DNA of 64,000 nt from Actinoplanes sp. SE50/110 (GCF_900119315.1 NZ_LT827010.1:2030001-2094000); one strand, 5' to 3'. Positions 7,598-17,422 are shown, counted from the first letter of the stretch. Made by a program: numbers and translations. Notes: generated by a model not told the origin, from the sequence alone.

Positions 7598-8802
7598 CGG
7601 GTCTCCGGCTGCCGGGGGATGCGGGCCAGCACCCGGTACGCCCCGGCGCCGTCCGGCCCGGCGGACAGCTCGCCGCCGAGCAGAGCCACCCTCTCACGCA
7701 TCCCGATCAATCCGTGTCCCGGCCGGTGTCCCGGTTCCGGCGGCGTGGTCAGCTCGTTGGTGACCGACAGCTCCAGGTCGTCGCCGGCGGCGCGGGCGGT
7801 CAGCCGCACCGGGCCGCCCGGCGCGTGCCGGGCCGCGTTCGCCAGCGCTTCCTGAGCTATCCGGTACGCCGCCAGCCCGGCCGCCTCGCCCACCCCGGCC
7901 ACCTCGCCCAGCTCGCCGGTGACCGGCAGCCCGGCCCGGCGCGCGGTGATCACCAGGGCGGCGATCTCGGCGTACCCCGGCTGCGGCGCCCGGTCCGCCT
8001 CCTGGTGCTCGGCACGCAGCACGCCGAGCAGCCGTCGCATGTCCGCGAGGGCCTCGCGGGCCGCTCCGGCGATCGACGCCAGCTCGTCGCGGGCCTCGTC
8101 GGGCAGAGCCGGCAGCCGGTAGGGGGCGGTCTCGGCCTGTACCGCGATCATCGACATGTGGTGCGCCACCACGTCGTGCATCTCCCGGGCGATCCGGGTG
8201 CGCTCCTCCAGCACCGCCCGTTTCGCGCGTTCCTGCTCATTCAGCTCGGTCTGCTCGGCGAGCAGCTCGCGGGTGCGGCGGCGGTGCGAGGCGATGTTCC
8301 CGAGCGCGGTGATCGCCACGATCAGCACCGCGGCGCCCCCGGAGTTCGCCCCGCCGAGCAGCAGCACCGCGATCACGGTGAGGGTGGTGGCCCCGAGCGT
8401 GACCGGGGAGGCGCTGACCGCGGCGAGCCGGCCCAGCACGAACAGCGTGGCCAGGATCTGCACGGCGTTCCACGGCCAGGGGTCGCCGGGCGCGTGGTCG
8501 ACCCAGCCCAGGAAGATCATCAGGAAGGTGAGCCGCCAGGCGTTCACCGGCCACCGGTACGACACCGCGACCGGCAACACCGATCCCACCGCGATGATCC
8601 CGACCAGCAGGGCCGGGATCTCCCGGGTCGTGCTGAGCTCCTCCCACGCCGCCAGACCCAGACTGACCAGCACGAACAGGATCAGCGGGAGGGTGAACCG
8701 GAGGCGCCCGCGGACCGGCGGACGGGCGGTCTCGCGGCCGACCGCGAGCCGGACCAGCGGCCCCATTGCCCCGTTTCGCCGCCTCGGGCCAGTAGTCTCC
8801 AT
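7594..8802 (-). CDS. NarL-type sensor histidine kinase
   Basis: A 402-residue membrane kinase. Residues about 30-155 hold several hydrophobic helices (likely six TM segments) with little extracytoplasmic domain, as in DesK/LiaS-like intramembrane sensors. The phosphoacceptor His is in REMHDVVAHHMSMIAVQ (HisKA_3), and the HATPase_c domain shows the N-box QEALANAARHA and the G-box GHGLIGMRERVALLGG. The start at 8802 is the longest ATG; an ATG at 8766 is also possible. It is divergent from fabG with about 70 bp between the two starts, so the promoters are back to back. Confidence 0.92.
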   Translation of the reverse strand: METTGPRRRNGAMGPLVRLAVGRETARPPVRGRLRFTLPLILFVLVSLGLAAWEELSTTREIPALLVGIIAVGSVLPVAVSYRWPVNAWRLTFLMIFLGWVDHAPGDPWPWNAVQILATLFVLGRLAAVSASPVTLGATTLTVIAVLLLGGANSGGAAVLIVAITALGNIASHRRRTRELLAEQTELNEQERAKRAVLEERTRIAREMHDVVAHHMSMIAVQAETAPYRLPALPDEARDELASIAGAAREALADMRRLLGVLRAEHQEADRAPQPGYAEIAALVITARRAGLPVTGELGEVAGVGEAAGLAAYRIAQEALANAARHAPGGPVRLTARAAGDDLELSVTNELTTPPEPGHRPGHGLIGMRERVALLGGELSAGPDGAGAYRVLARIPRQPETR

Positions 8803-8840
8803 CCCCAGCAGGGTAAGGCGCTGTGCGGGCCATGTCGTGA

Positions 8841-9578
<738 letters not shown>

Positions 9579-9607
9579 GTTTTTCCGAGAATTCTTTTCA
9601 GGAGAGA

Positions 9608-10378
9608 ATGTTGTCTGGACTGCTGGCCGGTAAACGGCTGCTCGTCACCGGCGTCATCACCGACGCCTCGATCGCCTTCTCGGTGGCGAAGCTCGCGCAG
9701 GAGAACGGCGCCACCGTCGTGCTCACCGGCTTCGGCCGGCTCTCGCTGGTGGAGCGGATCGCCAAGCGGCTCCCCGAGACCGCTCCGGTCATCGAGCTGG
9801 ACGTGACCAACCAGGAGCACCTGGACGCGCTGGCGTCCCGGGTCCGCGAGCACGTCGACGGGCTGGACGGCGTTGTCCACTCGATCGGCTTCGCCCCGCA
9901 GAGCGCCCTCGGCGGCACCTTCCTCGAGACCCCGTGGGAGGACGTGGCACAGGCGCTGCACGTCTCGACGTACTCCTACAAGTCGCTGGCGACCGCCTGT
10001 CTGCCGCTGATGGACCAGGGTGGCTCGATCGTCGGGATGACCTTCGACGCGACCAAGGCCTACCCGCTCTACGACTGGATGGGCGTGGCCAAGGCCGGGC
10101 TCGAGTCCGCCTCCCGGTACCTCGCGATGTACCTGGGCAAGCACGGGATCCGCAGCAACATCGTGTCGGCCGGGCCGCTGCGCACCATGGCGGCCAAGTC
10201 GATCCCGGGCTTCAGTGACTTCGAGGATGCCTGGACCCGGCGCGCGCCGCTGGGCTGGGAGCTGGAGAACCCGGAGCCGACCGCCCGCGCGGTCTGCGCC
10301 CTGCTCAGCGACTGGTTCCCGGCCACCACGGGTGAGATGGTGCACGTTGACGGGGGTTACCACGCCATCGCCGCTTAG
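9608..10378 (+). CDS. fabI: Enoyl-[acyl-carrier-protein] reductase, InhA/FabI type
   Basis: A 256-residue NADH-dependent enoyl-ACP reductase that catalyses the last step of each fatty acid elongation cycle. The atypical glycine-poor cofactor loop LLVTGVITDASIAFSVA is characteristic of FabI/InhA. The catalytic Tyr and Lys are seen in LYDWMGVAKAGLES, equivalent to InhA Tyr158 and Lys165. An AGGAGAG site precedes the ATG. It is the second gene of the fabG-fabI-hemH operon; hemH begins about 20 bp downstream. Confidence 0.95.
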   Translation: MLSGLLAGKRLLVTGVITDASIAFSVAKLAQENGATVVLTGFGRLSLVERIAKRLPETAPVIELDVTNQEHLDALASRVREHVDGLDGVVHSIGFAPQSALGGTFLETPWEDVAQALHVSTYSYKSLATACLPLMDQGGSIVGMTFDATKAYPLYDWMGVAKAGLESASRYLAMYLGKHGIRSNIVSAGPLRTMAAKSIPGFSDFEDAWTRRAPLGWELENPEPTARAVCALLSDWFPATTGEMVHVDGGYHAIAA

Positions 10379-10398
10379 TGCGGTGGCAGGATTGGCGG

Positions 10399-11445
10399 GT
10401 GGTTTACGACGCGTTCGTCCTGCTCTCCTTCGGCGGCCCCGAAAAGCCCGATGACGTGATGCCGTTCCTGCGCAACGTGGTGCGCGGGCGGGGCGTCCCG
10501 GACGAGCGCCTCGCCGAGGTGCGTGAGCACTACATGCACTTCGGCGGGGTCTCCCCGATCAACCAGCAGTGCCGCGACCTGCTCGCCGCGGTGCGGGCCG
10601 AGTTCGCCGGGCACGGCATCGACCTGCCGGCGTACTGGGGCAACCGCAACTGGCACCCGATGCTGGCCGACACCGTGGCCCAGATGCGCGACGACGGTGT
10701 CGAACGCGCCCTCGGCTTCGCCACCAGTGCGTACGGCGGATATTCGTCCTGCAAGCAGTATTGGGAGGACATCGCCGCGGCCCGCAAGGCGGTCGGGCCG
10801 AAAGCGCCGGTGATCATGAAGCTGCGGCAGTTCCACGATCATCCCGGCTTCGTCGAGCCGCACGCCGAGGCGGTCCGTGCCGCTCTGGGCACGCTCGACC
10901 CGGCCCGCCGGGCCAGCACCCGGATCGCCTTCACGGCCCACTCCATCCCGACCGGCATGGCCCGCAACGCCGGCCCCACCGGCGGCCGCTACACCGCCCA
11001 GCTGGAGGAGACCGCCCGGCTGGTCCAGGCCCGCGCCGCCGAGGACGTGCCGTGGGACCTGGTCTGGCAGAGCCGGTCCGGCCCGCCGCAGGTGCCGTGG
11101 CTGGAGCCGGACATCAACGACCACCTGACGGCCCTCGCCGAGAAGGGGATCACCGACGTGGTGGTCAGCCCGATCGGTTTCGTCTCCGACCACCTCGAGG
11201 TGCTCTGGGACCTGGACAACGAGGCCAGGGAGACCGCCGAGCGGCTGGGTCTGGGCTACGCCCGGGCCGCCACGCCGGGCGTCCACCCGCGGTTCGTCAG
11301 CATGGTGCGCGAGCTGGTCGAGGAGCGGCTGGGTGAGCAACCCCACAACCGGCTCGGTACGCTGCCGACCTGGGACGTCTGCCCGACGGAGTGCTGCCCC
11401 CCGGCGACCCGACCCTCCGCACCGCGACCTGGAGCCCCCGCATGA
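10399..11445 (+). CDS. hemH: Ferrochelatase (coproporphyrin type)
   Basis: About 348 residues. The class II chelatase fold is indicated by YDAFVLLSFGGPEKPDDV at the start, FTAHSIP with the metal-binding His, and VVVSPIGFVSDHLEVLWDLD. Actinobacterial enzymes insert iron into coproporphyrin III rather than protoporphyrin. A Cys in SSCKQYW and the C-terminal Cys cluster CPTECC fit the [2Fe-2S] ligands known in actinobacterial ferrochelatases. GTG at 10399 is preferred because CAGGA lies about eight bases upstream and the conserved start follows it; a GTG at 10378, overlapping the fabI stop, is the alternative. Position after inhA matches mycobacteria. Confidence 0.93.
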   Translation: MVYDAFVLLSFGGPEKPDDVMPFLRNVVRGRGVPDERLAEVREHYMHFGGVSPINQQCRDLLAAVRAEFAGHGIDLPAYWGNRNWHPMLADTVAQMRDDGVERALGFATSAYGGYSSCKQYWEDIAAARKAVGPKAPVIMKLRQFHDHPGFVEPHAEAVRAALGTLDPARRASTRIAFTAHSIPTGMARNAGPTGGRYTAQLEETARLVQARAAEDVPWDLVWQSRSGPPQVPWLEPDINDHLTALAEKGITDVVVSPIGFVSDHLEVLWDLDNEARETAERLGLGYARAATPGVHPRFVSMVRELVEERLGEQPHNRLGTLPTWDVCPTECCPPATRPSAPRPGAPA

Positions 11446-12221
11446 AGGAACGCAAGGCGATCGAGAGCTGGCTCACCGACATGGACGGTGTGCTCGTCCA
11501 CGAGGGTGAGCCGGTGCCCGGCGCACCCGAGTTCGTGAACCGGATGAAGGCCTCCGGCAAGCCGTTCCTGATCCTCACCAACAACTCCATCTACACCCCG
11601 CGCGACCTGCAGGCCCGGCTCACCCGGATGGGCTTCGAGGTGGACGAGCAGTCGATCTGGACGGCCGCGCTGGCGACCGCGCAGTTCCTCGCCGACCAGC
11701 GGCCCGGCGGCACCGCGTACGTGATCGGTGAGGCCGGCCTGACCACCGCGATGCACGCGTCGGGGTACGTGCTGACCGAGTTCGACCCGGACTATGTGGT
11801 GCTCGGCGAGACCCGCACCTACAGCTTCGAGGCGATCACCAAGGCGATCCGGCTGATCAACGGCGGTGCCCGGTTCATCTGCACCAACCCGGACGCGACC
11901 GGCCCGTCCACCGAGGGCCTGCTCCCGGCGGCCGGCTCGGTGGCCGCGATGATCTCCCGGGCCACCGGGGTGAAGCCGTACTTCGTCGGCAAGCCCAACC
12001 CGATGATGATGCGTTCGGCGCTGAACGCGATCGGCGCGCACAGCGAGACCACCGCGATGATCGGCGACCGGATGGACACCGACGTCCTCTGCGGCCTGGA
12101 GGCCGGGCTGGAGACGATCCTGGTGCTCACCGGGATCAGCAGCCGGATGGAGAGCGAGACGTACCCGTACCGCCCGTCCCGGATCGTCAACTCGGTCGCC
12201 GACCTGATCGACGAGATCTGA
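11442..12221 (+). CDS. HAD-IIA phosphatase (NagD-like)
   Basis: A 259-residue haloacid dehalogenase-family phosphatase. Motif I is LTDMDGVLV (Asp nucleophile and acid/base Asp), motif II TNNS, and the later motifs are GKPNPMMM (Lys) and MIGDRMDTDV. The inserted C2 cap fits subclass IIA, like NagD and p-nitrophenyl phosphatase, which hydrolyse small phosphate esters such as nucleotides or glycerol phosphate; the substrate here is unknown. The ATG overlaps the hemH TGA, so the gene is the coupled last member of that operon. Confidence 0.88.
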   Translation: MKERKAIESWLTDMDGVLVHEGEPVPGAPEFVNRMKASGKPFLILTNNSIYTPRDLQARLTRMGFEVDEQSIWTAALATAQFLADQRPGGTAYVIGEAGLTTAMHASGYVLTEFDPDYVVLGETRTYSFEAITKAIRLINGGARFICTNPDATGPSTEGLLPAAGSVAAMISRATGVKPYFVGKPNPMMMRSALNAIGAHSETTAMIGDRMDTDVLCGLEAGLETILVLTGISSRMESETYPYRPSRIVNSVADLIDEI

Positions 12222-12253
12222 GCCGAGCGTCCCGGCCGGTCGTCCGATCAGGG

Positions 12254-12850
12254 TCAGGTTGTCGGACGGCCGGCGGCCCTCGCCGTCCCCGCTCGGCGCC
12301 GGCCGGGCAGCGGAGGCCGGGCCGTGCGGCCCACCGACGTCAGCGCGCACAGCACCAGCAGGACCAGGCCGGTCACGATCAGCCGGAGATAGTCCCGCCG
12401 CACCCACCAGAGCACCGGCAGTCCCACGTACGGCACCCGTAGCCGACCCAGCCCGGTCACCGCGCTGCGCGGCACCGGCGCCGAGTCCACCACCCGGTTC
12501 GCGTCGCCCTTGGTGACCAGCATGCCGTGCTCGTCGATGGTGAGGATCCGGTGCAGGATCGGCCGCCGGGGCCGGCTCGGGTCGTGGAACCGGACCACGA
12601 ACCCGGCGCGGATGTCCCGCGGCGCCGGCGGTGAGGTCACCACCACGTCGCCCGGCTGAATCGCCGGACACATCGAGCCGCTCATCACCACCGACGACGA
12701 CCAGCCGAACAGCGGCGGGATCAGGGTGGACAGCAACAGGACGCCGCCGGCGGCCAGCAGGCCGGTCGCGCCGAGGGAGAACAACGCCGGGACGCCGCGG
12801 CGACGCCGGGCGGCCCGGCCGGGTGTGCGCACGATCTCATGCTCGCCCAC
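12254..12850 (-). CDS. SipW-like signal peptidase I (S26)
   Basis: A membrane protease of the ER/archaeal-type S26 branch. It has an N-terminal TM helix (about residues 20-45), the catalytic Ser segment MSGSMCPAIQPGDVV, and LHRI, in which His replaces the general-base Lys of ordinary signal peptidases, then a C-terminal TM helix. Such enzymes usually process a limited set of secreted proteins. The frame opens at ATG 12925, but that start would overlap the promoter-like TAAGGT of the divergent Nudix gene; GTG at 12850 is a plausible alternative and is used here. No obvious dedicated substrate lies next to it. Confidence 0.72.
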   Translation of the reverse strand: MGEHEIVRTPGRAARRRRGVPALFSLGATGLLAAGGVLLLSTLIPPLFGWSSSVVMSGSMCPAIQPGDVVVTSPPAPRDIRAGFVVRFHDPSRPRRPILHRILTIDEHGMLVTKGDANRVVDSAPVPRSAVTGLGRLRVPYVGLPVLWWVRRDYLRLIVTGLVLLVLCALTSVGRTARPPLPGRRRAGTARAAGRPTT

Positions 12851-12942
12851 GCCGGGCCCGCGTTGCCGCGGAGATGGACCATCATGACGATGGCGCCGCG
12901 CCGGTCCCTGGGCCAAAACCGCCATAAGGTACGTTCGGCCGC

Positions 12943-13431
12943 ATGCCGGCGTGGGAAGAGTCTTACCTCGGGCAGCTGCGCGGGTCGGTCGGCCCGGAGC
13001 GGGTGCTGATCACCGTCGGGGCGCGTGCCGTACTGCGCGACCCCGGCGGCCGGGTGCTGCTGATCCGGCGCAGCGACAATGGGCGGTGGGCACTGCCGGC
13101 CGGGACCATGGAGTTGCGCCAGACGCTCGGCGAGTGCGCGATCCGGGAGGTCAGGGAGGAGACCGGGCTGACCGTGCACGCCATCACGCCGTTCGCCCTG
13201 TACTCCGGGGAGCAGCTGACGATCAGCGCGTACGGGCAGCCCTACCAGCACGTCACTCTCGCGGTGCGGGCCGACATCTGGTCGGGGGAGCTGCTGCGGG
13301 AGACCGACGAGACGATCGACGCGGCGTTCTACCCGGTCGGCGAGCTGCCCGAGACGGCCGGGCCGAACACCCGGCGGACTTTGGACGACCTGGCCCGCTT
13401 CGAGGCCGGCGCCCCGTTCACGCTGGCCTGA
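12943..13431 (+). CDS. Nudix hydrolase
   Basis: A 162-residue Nudix protein. The Nudix box is complete: GTMELRQTLGECAIREVREE followed by TGL, giving the Mg-binding REVREE helix. Family members cleave nucleoside diphosphates linked to another moiety. Upstream, TAAGGT at 12926-12931 sits about 11 bases before the ATG with no Shine-Dalgarno, suggesting a leaderless mRNA. A second Nudix gene follows 13 bp downstream in the same direction and a third converges on it; substrates cannot be assigned. Confidence 0.85.
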   Translation: MPAWEESYLGQLRGSVGPERVLITVGARAVLRDPGGRVLLIRRSDNGRWALPAGTMELRQTLGECAIREVREETGLTVHAITPFALYSGEQLTISAYGQPYQHVTLAVRADIWSGELLRETDETIDAAFYPVGELPETAGPNTRRTLDDLARFEAGAPFTLA

Positions 13432-13444
13432 GGGAGAGATCGGC

Positions 13445-13852
13445 ATGACGGACAGGGGCACGGGTGAGGTGGTCGCCGCCGCCTGGGTGTGCGTGCGCGA
13501 TCGGCGCCTGCTGGTGGTGCGGGCGCACGGGTCGGATGCGTTCTACCTGCCCGGCGGCAAACCGGAGCCGGGAGAGACCGACGCCGAGGCGGCCGTCCGG
13601 GAGACCGCCGAGGAGGTCGGCCTGACGGTCGGGGACCCGCGGTTCTTCCGGACCTTCGAGGCGCCGGCCCACAACCGGCCGCCCGGCACCCGGGTCCGCC
13701 TGGTGTGTTTCACCGGGGAGGCGGACGGCGTCCCGGCGCCGGCCAACGAGATCGCCGAACTGGCCTGGTTCAGCTCCGCGGACGCGGACCGGTGCGCTCC
13801 GGCGATCCGGCTGGTCCTCGGCGAGCTGGTCAGAGCCGGCCGGATCGACTGA
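13445..13852 (+). CDS. Nudix hydrolase
   Basis: A 135-residue Nudix protein with the box GGKPEPGETDAEAAVRETAE followed by EVGL, including the metal-binding RETAEE. It lacks extra domains and is close in size to MutT-type enzymes. The ATG is preceded by GAGAGA. It probably shares a transcript with the Nudix gene 13 bp upstream. Its last 23 bases overlap the 3' end of the convergent third Nudix gene, so the two mRNAs could pair there. Substrate unknown. Confidence 0.83.
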   Translation: MTDRGTGEVVAAAWVCVRDRRLLVVRAHGSDAFYLPGGKPEPGETDAEAAVRETAEEVGLTVGDPRFFRTFEAPAHNRPPGTRVRLVCFTGEADGVPAPANEIAELAWFSSADADRCAPAIRLVLGELVRAGRID

Positions 13853-14339
13853 GGTCGAACCATCGCCCCGCGACCTCGGTGTGCAGGCTGAAGCCCAACG
13901 GCACCGGCTCGTGCAGCACCTCGAGCCCGAGCGCCTCCTCGGGCGGCGGCGTCGTGGGGAGCCCGCTGCCGTCCGCGAGTTCAGGCAGCAGGCCGAAGAT
14001 GAGAAGTGTCCCGTCCGGCGCGCTGCGGGTGTCGAAGAGGCGTACCTCCGCGGCATCGGCCTCGAGCCCGGTCTCCTCGGCCAGCTCGCGGACGGTGGCC
14101 GCGGCCCAGCTCTCGCCGTATTCGATGAAGCCGCCGGGCAGCGCGAGACTGCCGTGCGCCGGGGGGATGCCGCGGCGTACCACCAGTAGTCCGGAACCGA
14201 TCGGCTGCAGCGCGACCGCGACCGGCGCCGGGTTGCGGTAGGTGGTCTCGCCGCACGCCGCGCAGCGGCGGGGCCACGCCTGGTCCGGCACGAACCGGGC
14301 CCCGCAGTAGGTGCAGTGCGCGTGCCGGTCGGCGGTCAC
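13830..14339 (-). CDS. Nudix hydrolase with N-terminal zinc ribbon
   Basis: A 169-residue protein. The first 40 residues carry CTYCGARFVPD and RRCAACG, a four-Cys zinc ribbon as seen in NudC-like and ADP-ribose-type Nudix proteins, followed by the Nudix box GGFIEYGESWAAATVRELAE with EETGL. The GTG at 14339 overlaps the TGA of the upstream gene (GTGA), arguing for a two-gene operon and against the much longer open frame. Substrate unknown; the zinc ribbon suggests a nucleotide-cofactor or RNA-cap substrate but this is only inference. Confidence 0.83.
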   Translation of the reverse strand: MTADRHAHCTYCGARFVPDQAWPRRCAACGETTYRNPAPVAVALQPIGSGLLVVRRGIPPAHGSLALPGGFIEYGESWAAATVRELAEETGLEADAAEVRLFDTRSAPDGTLLIFGLLPELADGSGLPTTPPPEEALGLEVLHEPVPLGFSLHTEVAGRWFDLSRSGRL

Positions 14340-15139
14340 GGGTGCAGCGGCGCGTTGCAGGCCGCGACCAGGGCCTGCCGGCAGGCCGCGGTGAGCGGCC
14401 GCAGCGCCTCGTCGCGCTGCTGCGCCTCGTAGCCGTTGACCGCGCCGCCCGGCGCGTTCGTCCCGGCCAGCGCGAGGACCTGGGCGAGCACGCTCGCCCG
14501 CGCGAACAGCCGGCGCGAGCGCGGGTCGAAGCCGGGCGGCAGGGTGGCCGTGCTCTCCGGCCGGCGCAGCTGCTGCAGGGCACCGGCCAGCTCCGGTTTC
14601 CACTGCGCGACGTCCAGTCTGGTCAGCCGGGTGGTGGCCTCGGCGAGCGCGGCGGTCAGCTGCGCCTCGGCCTCGGCGGCACCCATCTGGAACACCGGCC
14701 GGTGCCCGGGGGCCGGCAGCACCCGCCACACCACGGTCTCGAACTCCACACCGGAGCCGGACGTGTGCCGCCGCACCTCGGGCACCACGCCGAACTCCGG
14801 GGTGACCACGGCCTCGCCGGCGAGCAGTGCGGCGCCGGTCAGCGGCCCGGGGCCGGGCAGCCCGCGCGGGTCGCCGGGGACCGGCAGGACCAGCCGGATG
14901 TCGTCGGGGTGCAGCTTCGCGAAGATCGGCAGGCCCTGGCCGAGCGGCACGTCGGTCCAGGTGCCGGGGGCTTCGGCGACGAGGTGCTCCTCGTCCTCGG
15001 CGATCTCGGCGGCCAGGTCGTCGAACGGGACCAGCCCGGCCCGCCAGGCCCGCACCCAGGCCACGAAACGGGTGGACCGGTGTGCGGTGCGGGTGGCCGC
15101 ATCTGCTGCGGGTGACATGCGAGCAAGGGTACGTGGCAT
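14336..15139 (-). CDS. Conserved hypothetical protein
   Basis: About 260 residues, no signal peptide or TM segment, rich in Ala, Leu and Arg. The N-terminal region is acidic (FDDLAAEIAEDEEHLVAEAP) and the C-terminal half looks helical. I do not recognise a functional domain. It is translationally coupled to the zinc-ribbon Nudix gene downstream, so the two products may act on the same process. The ATG at 15139 is the longest start; ATG at 15118 (MSPAADAA) is an alternative with the same coding content. Confidence 0.7.
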   Translation of the reverse strand: MPRTLARMSPAADAATRTAHRSTRFVAWVRAWRAGLVPFDDLAAEIAEDEEHLVAEAPGTWTDVPLGQGLPIFAKLHPDDIRLVLPVPGDPRGLPGPGPLTGAALLAGEAVVTPEFGVVPEVRRHTSGSGVEFETVVWRVLPAPGHRPVFQMGAAEAEAQLTAALAEATTRLTRLDVAQWKPELAGALQQLRRPESTATLPPGFDPRSRRLFARASVLAQVLALAGTNAPGGAVNGYEAQQRDEALRPLTAACRQALVAACNAPLHP

Positions 15140-15198
15140 CCCGGAACCTTGTCGCGACTCGGAGCGTCACCCGGGCGTGTCCGAAAGGACGTATTACC

Positions 15199-16011
15199 GT
15201 GCGGGTCATGTATGGGGAGGACGTGATGGCCGGCAACTGGCGCCGGCGGAAGACCATTCCGGAGGTGGATGCCGAGCCCGACCTGGTGGTCGAGGACGCC
15301 GACTCCGGTTTCTGCGGTGCGGTCGTCGGGTTCGAGCTGGGTGCGGTGGTGCTCGAGGACCGGTTCGGCAAGCGCCGCAACTTCCCGCTCGCCCCGGCCG
15401 CGTTCCTGCTCGACGGGCAGACGGTCACGCTGCGGAGACCGGCTCCGCGGGCGGTCGCGCCGCAGCGCCGGGTGACCGCGTCCGGGTCGATCGCGGTGGC
15501 CCGGGTGACCGCCCAGGTGGCCAAGGCCAGCCGGATCTGGGTGGAGGGCATCCACGACGCCGCCCTGGTCGAGCGGATCTGGGGCGACGACCTGCGGATC
15601 GAGGGCGTGGTGGTGGAGCCGCTGGACGGCATCGACGACCTGCACGCGCACGTCCGGGAGTTCCGGCCGGGGCCGCAACGACGGCTCGGGGTGCTGGTCG
15701 ACCACCTGGTGCCGGGCTCCAAGGAGAGCCGGATCGTGGCGTCGGTCACCCACCCCGATGTGCTGATCACCGGGCACCCGTACGTGGACGTCTGGCAGGC
15801 GGTCAAACCCGAGCGGGTCGGGCTGCGCGCATGGCCGGTGATCCCGCCGGGCCGTCCGTGGAAGGAGGGCGTCTGCGAGGCGGCCGGCGTCCGCGAGCCG
15901 GCCGACATGTGGCGTCGCATCCTCTCCTGCGTCCACAGTTACAAGGACGTCGAGACGCCCCTGATCAACGCGATGGAGCGGTTGATCGACCACGTCACCG
16001 TGCTGGGATAG
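15199..16011 (+). CDS. DUF3097 family protein
   Basis: About 270 residues, recognised as the actinobacterial DUF3097 family by segments such as DLVVEDADSGFCGAVVG near the N-terminus, SRIWVEGIHDAALVERIWGD, and LGVLVDHLVPGSKESRI. The acidic WVEGIHDA...VVVEPLDGIDD layout is reminiscent of Toprim-type proteins that act on nucleic acids, but no function is established. The GTG at 15199 is preferred because AAGGA lies nine bases upstream; an ATG at 15208 (MYGEDV) is the alternative. It converges on the MocR gene with overlapping 3' ends. Confidence 0.8.
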   Translation: MRVMYGEDVMAGNWRRRKTIPEVDAEPDLVVEDADSGFCGAVVGFELGAVVLEDRFGKRRNFPLAPAAFLLDGQTVTLRRPAPRAVAPQRRVTASGSIAVARVTAQVAKASRIWVEGIHDAALVERIWGDDLRIEGVVVEPLDGIDDLHAHVREFRPGPQRRLGVLVDHLVPGSKESRIVASVTHPDVLITGHPYVDVWQAVKPERVGLRAWPVIPPGRPWKEGVCEAAGVREPADMWRRILSCVHSYKDVETPLINAMERLIDHVTVLG

Positions 16012-17422
16012 CGCGCCCGATCCGCGCCGCGCCGTCGAGGAGGCGGTCCGGGGTGTGACCGGCGTAGCCGATCACCAGGCCGGGCGGGCCGGGCAGCAGG
16101 CGGTGCCAGGTGAGCGGGTGGACCAGCACGCCGGTCTCCCGGATCCGCTCGGCGGCCGCCACGTCGTCGGTCCCGGCGGGCAGTTCCACCAGCAGGTGCA
16201 GCCCGGCCGCCACGCCGCGCACCCGGGCCCGCGGCAGGTGCGCCCGGAGCCCGGCCAGCAGCGCGTCGCGGCGGGCCCGCTGCCGGGCCCGCACGGTCCG
16301 CAGGTGCCGCTCGTAGTCGCCGGTCGCGATCAGCTCGGCCAGCACCAGTTGGGGCAGCGCCGAACTGCCCAGGTCGCTGGCGTGCTTGGCGGCCAGCAGG
16401 CCGGCCTGCATCCGGCGCGGCGCGATCAGCCAGCCCAGCCGCATCCCGGGTGCCAGGGACTTGGAGACGCTGCCCAGGTACGCGACCCGTTCCGGGGCGC
16501 TGCCCTGCAGCGCGGCGACCGGGGCACGGTCGTACCGGTGTTCGGCGTCGTAATCGTCCTCGACGATCAGGCCGCCCCAGGCGAGCAGCTCGCGGCGGCG
16601 TTCCGGGGCGAGCACGACACCGGTCGGAAACTGGTGCGCCGGGGTGAGCAGCGCGGTCGCCAGCCCGGTTCGCCGCAGCTGCTCGACGATCAAGCCGCTC
16701 TCGTCGATCGGCACCGGCTCGCCGCGCACCCCCCAGTACGCCAGCTGGTCCCGGCTGCCCCGGGAGCCGGGGTCCTCGACGGCCACGACGGCTTCGCCGC
16801 GAACCCGCAGAACCTGCGCGAGGAGCGCCTGACCTTGCGCGACGCCGCCGCACACCAGGATGTCGTCCGCCTCGGCGCGGATTGCCCGGGTACGCCGTAA
16901 CCAGCCGGCCAGGGCGGCCCGCAGCACCGGTGTGCCACCCGGGTCGCCGTAGCCCAGGTCGGCCGCGGTGACCCGGTCCAGCACCGCGCGCTCCGCCCGC
17001 AGCCACGCCGCCCGGGGGAAGGCGGCCAGGTCGGGAACCCCGGGGGAGAGGTTGAGGTCGATGCCGTCCGGGGTGGACAGGGGCAGCCGCAGCTCGTGCA
17101 GGGTGCGCCGGCGGTCGGCGGCCGGCCGGGGCGCGACCGCGGCGTCCCGGGCCACCACCGTGCCGGACCCGGTGCGCGCGCCGGCCAGCCCCTCGTCGAC
17201 CAGCCGCTGGTAGGCCTGCACCACCACGCCCCGGGAGACGCCCAGCTCGGCGGCGAGCAGCCGGGTGGCCGGCAGCCGGCTGCCCGGGGCGAGCCGGCCG
17301 GCCGCGATCGCGGACCGCAGGCCGTCGGCCAGCCAGCCGGTCAACCCCTTGGCCGGGGCGTCCGCGGTGCGCAACTGCAGGAAGTCCGAACCGGAGATTG
17401 GTCCCCTCCATCGCCTCGCCAT
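15995..17422 (-). CDS. MocR-type regulator (GntR HTH fused to aminotransferase domain)
   Basis: A 475-residue fusion. The first 80 residues are a GntR winged helix (LPATRLLAAELGVSRGVVVQ AYQRL). The remainder is a fold-type I aminotransferase domain with VEDDYDAEHRYDRAPVAALQ and the PLP Lys region YLGSVSKSLAPGMRLGWL. MocR proteins use PLP as effector and typically control vitamin B6, amine or transport genes. It is divergent from an EamA exporter with only 33 bp between starts, and that gap contains an inverted repeat (17423-17441). The exporter is the likely target; the ATG at 17422 abuts the operator, so the mRNA is probably leaderless. Confidence 0.9.
   Translation of the reverse strand: MARRWRGPISGSDFLQLRTADAPAKGLTGWLADGLRSAIAAGRLAPGSRLPATRLLAAELGVSRGVVVQAYQRLVDEGLAGARTGSGTVVARDAAVAPRPAADRRRTLHELRLPLSTPDGIDLNLSPGVPDLAAFPRAAWLRAERAVLDRVTAADLGYGDPGGTPVLRAALAGWLRRTRAIRAEADDILVCGGVAQGQALLAQVLRVRGEAVVAVEDPGSRGSRDQLAYWGVRGEPVPIDESGLIVEQLRRTGLATALLTPAHQFPTGVVLAPERRRELLAWGGLIVEDDYDAEHRYDRAPVAALQGSAPERVAYLGSVSKSLAPGMRLGWLIAPRRMQAGLLAAKHASDLGSSALPQLVLAELIATGDYERHLRTVRARQRARRDALLAGLRAHLPRARVRGVAAGLHLLVELPAGTDDVAAAERIRETGVLVHPLTWHRLLPGPPGLVIGYAGHTPDRLLDGAARIGRAIPAR

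Noticed and set aside
12233..12275. Imperfect inverted repeat at the convergent HAD/signal peptidase ends
   Set aside because: The stem needs a three-base bulge and overlaps coding sequence; too weak to call a terminator.
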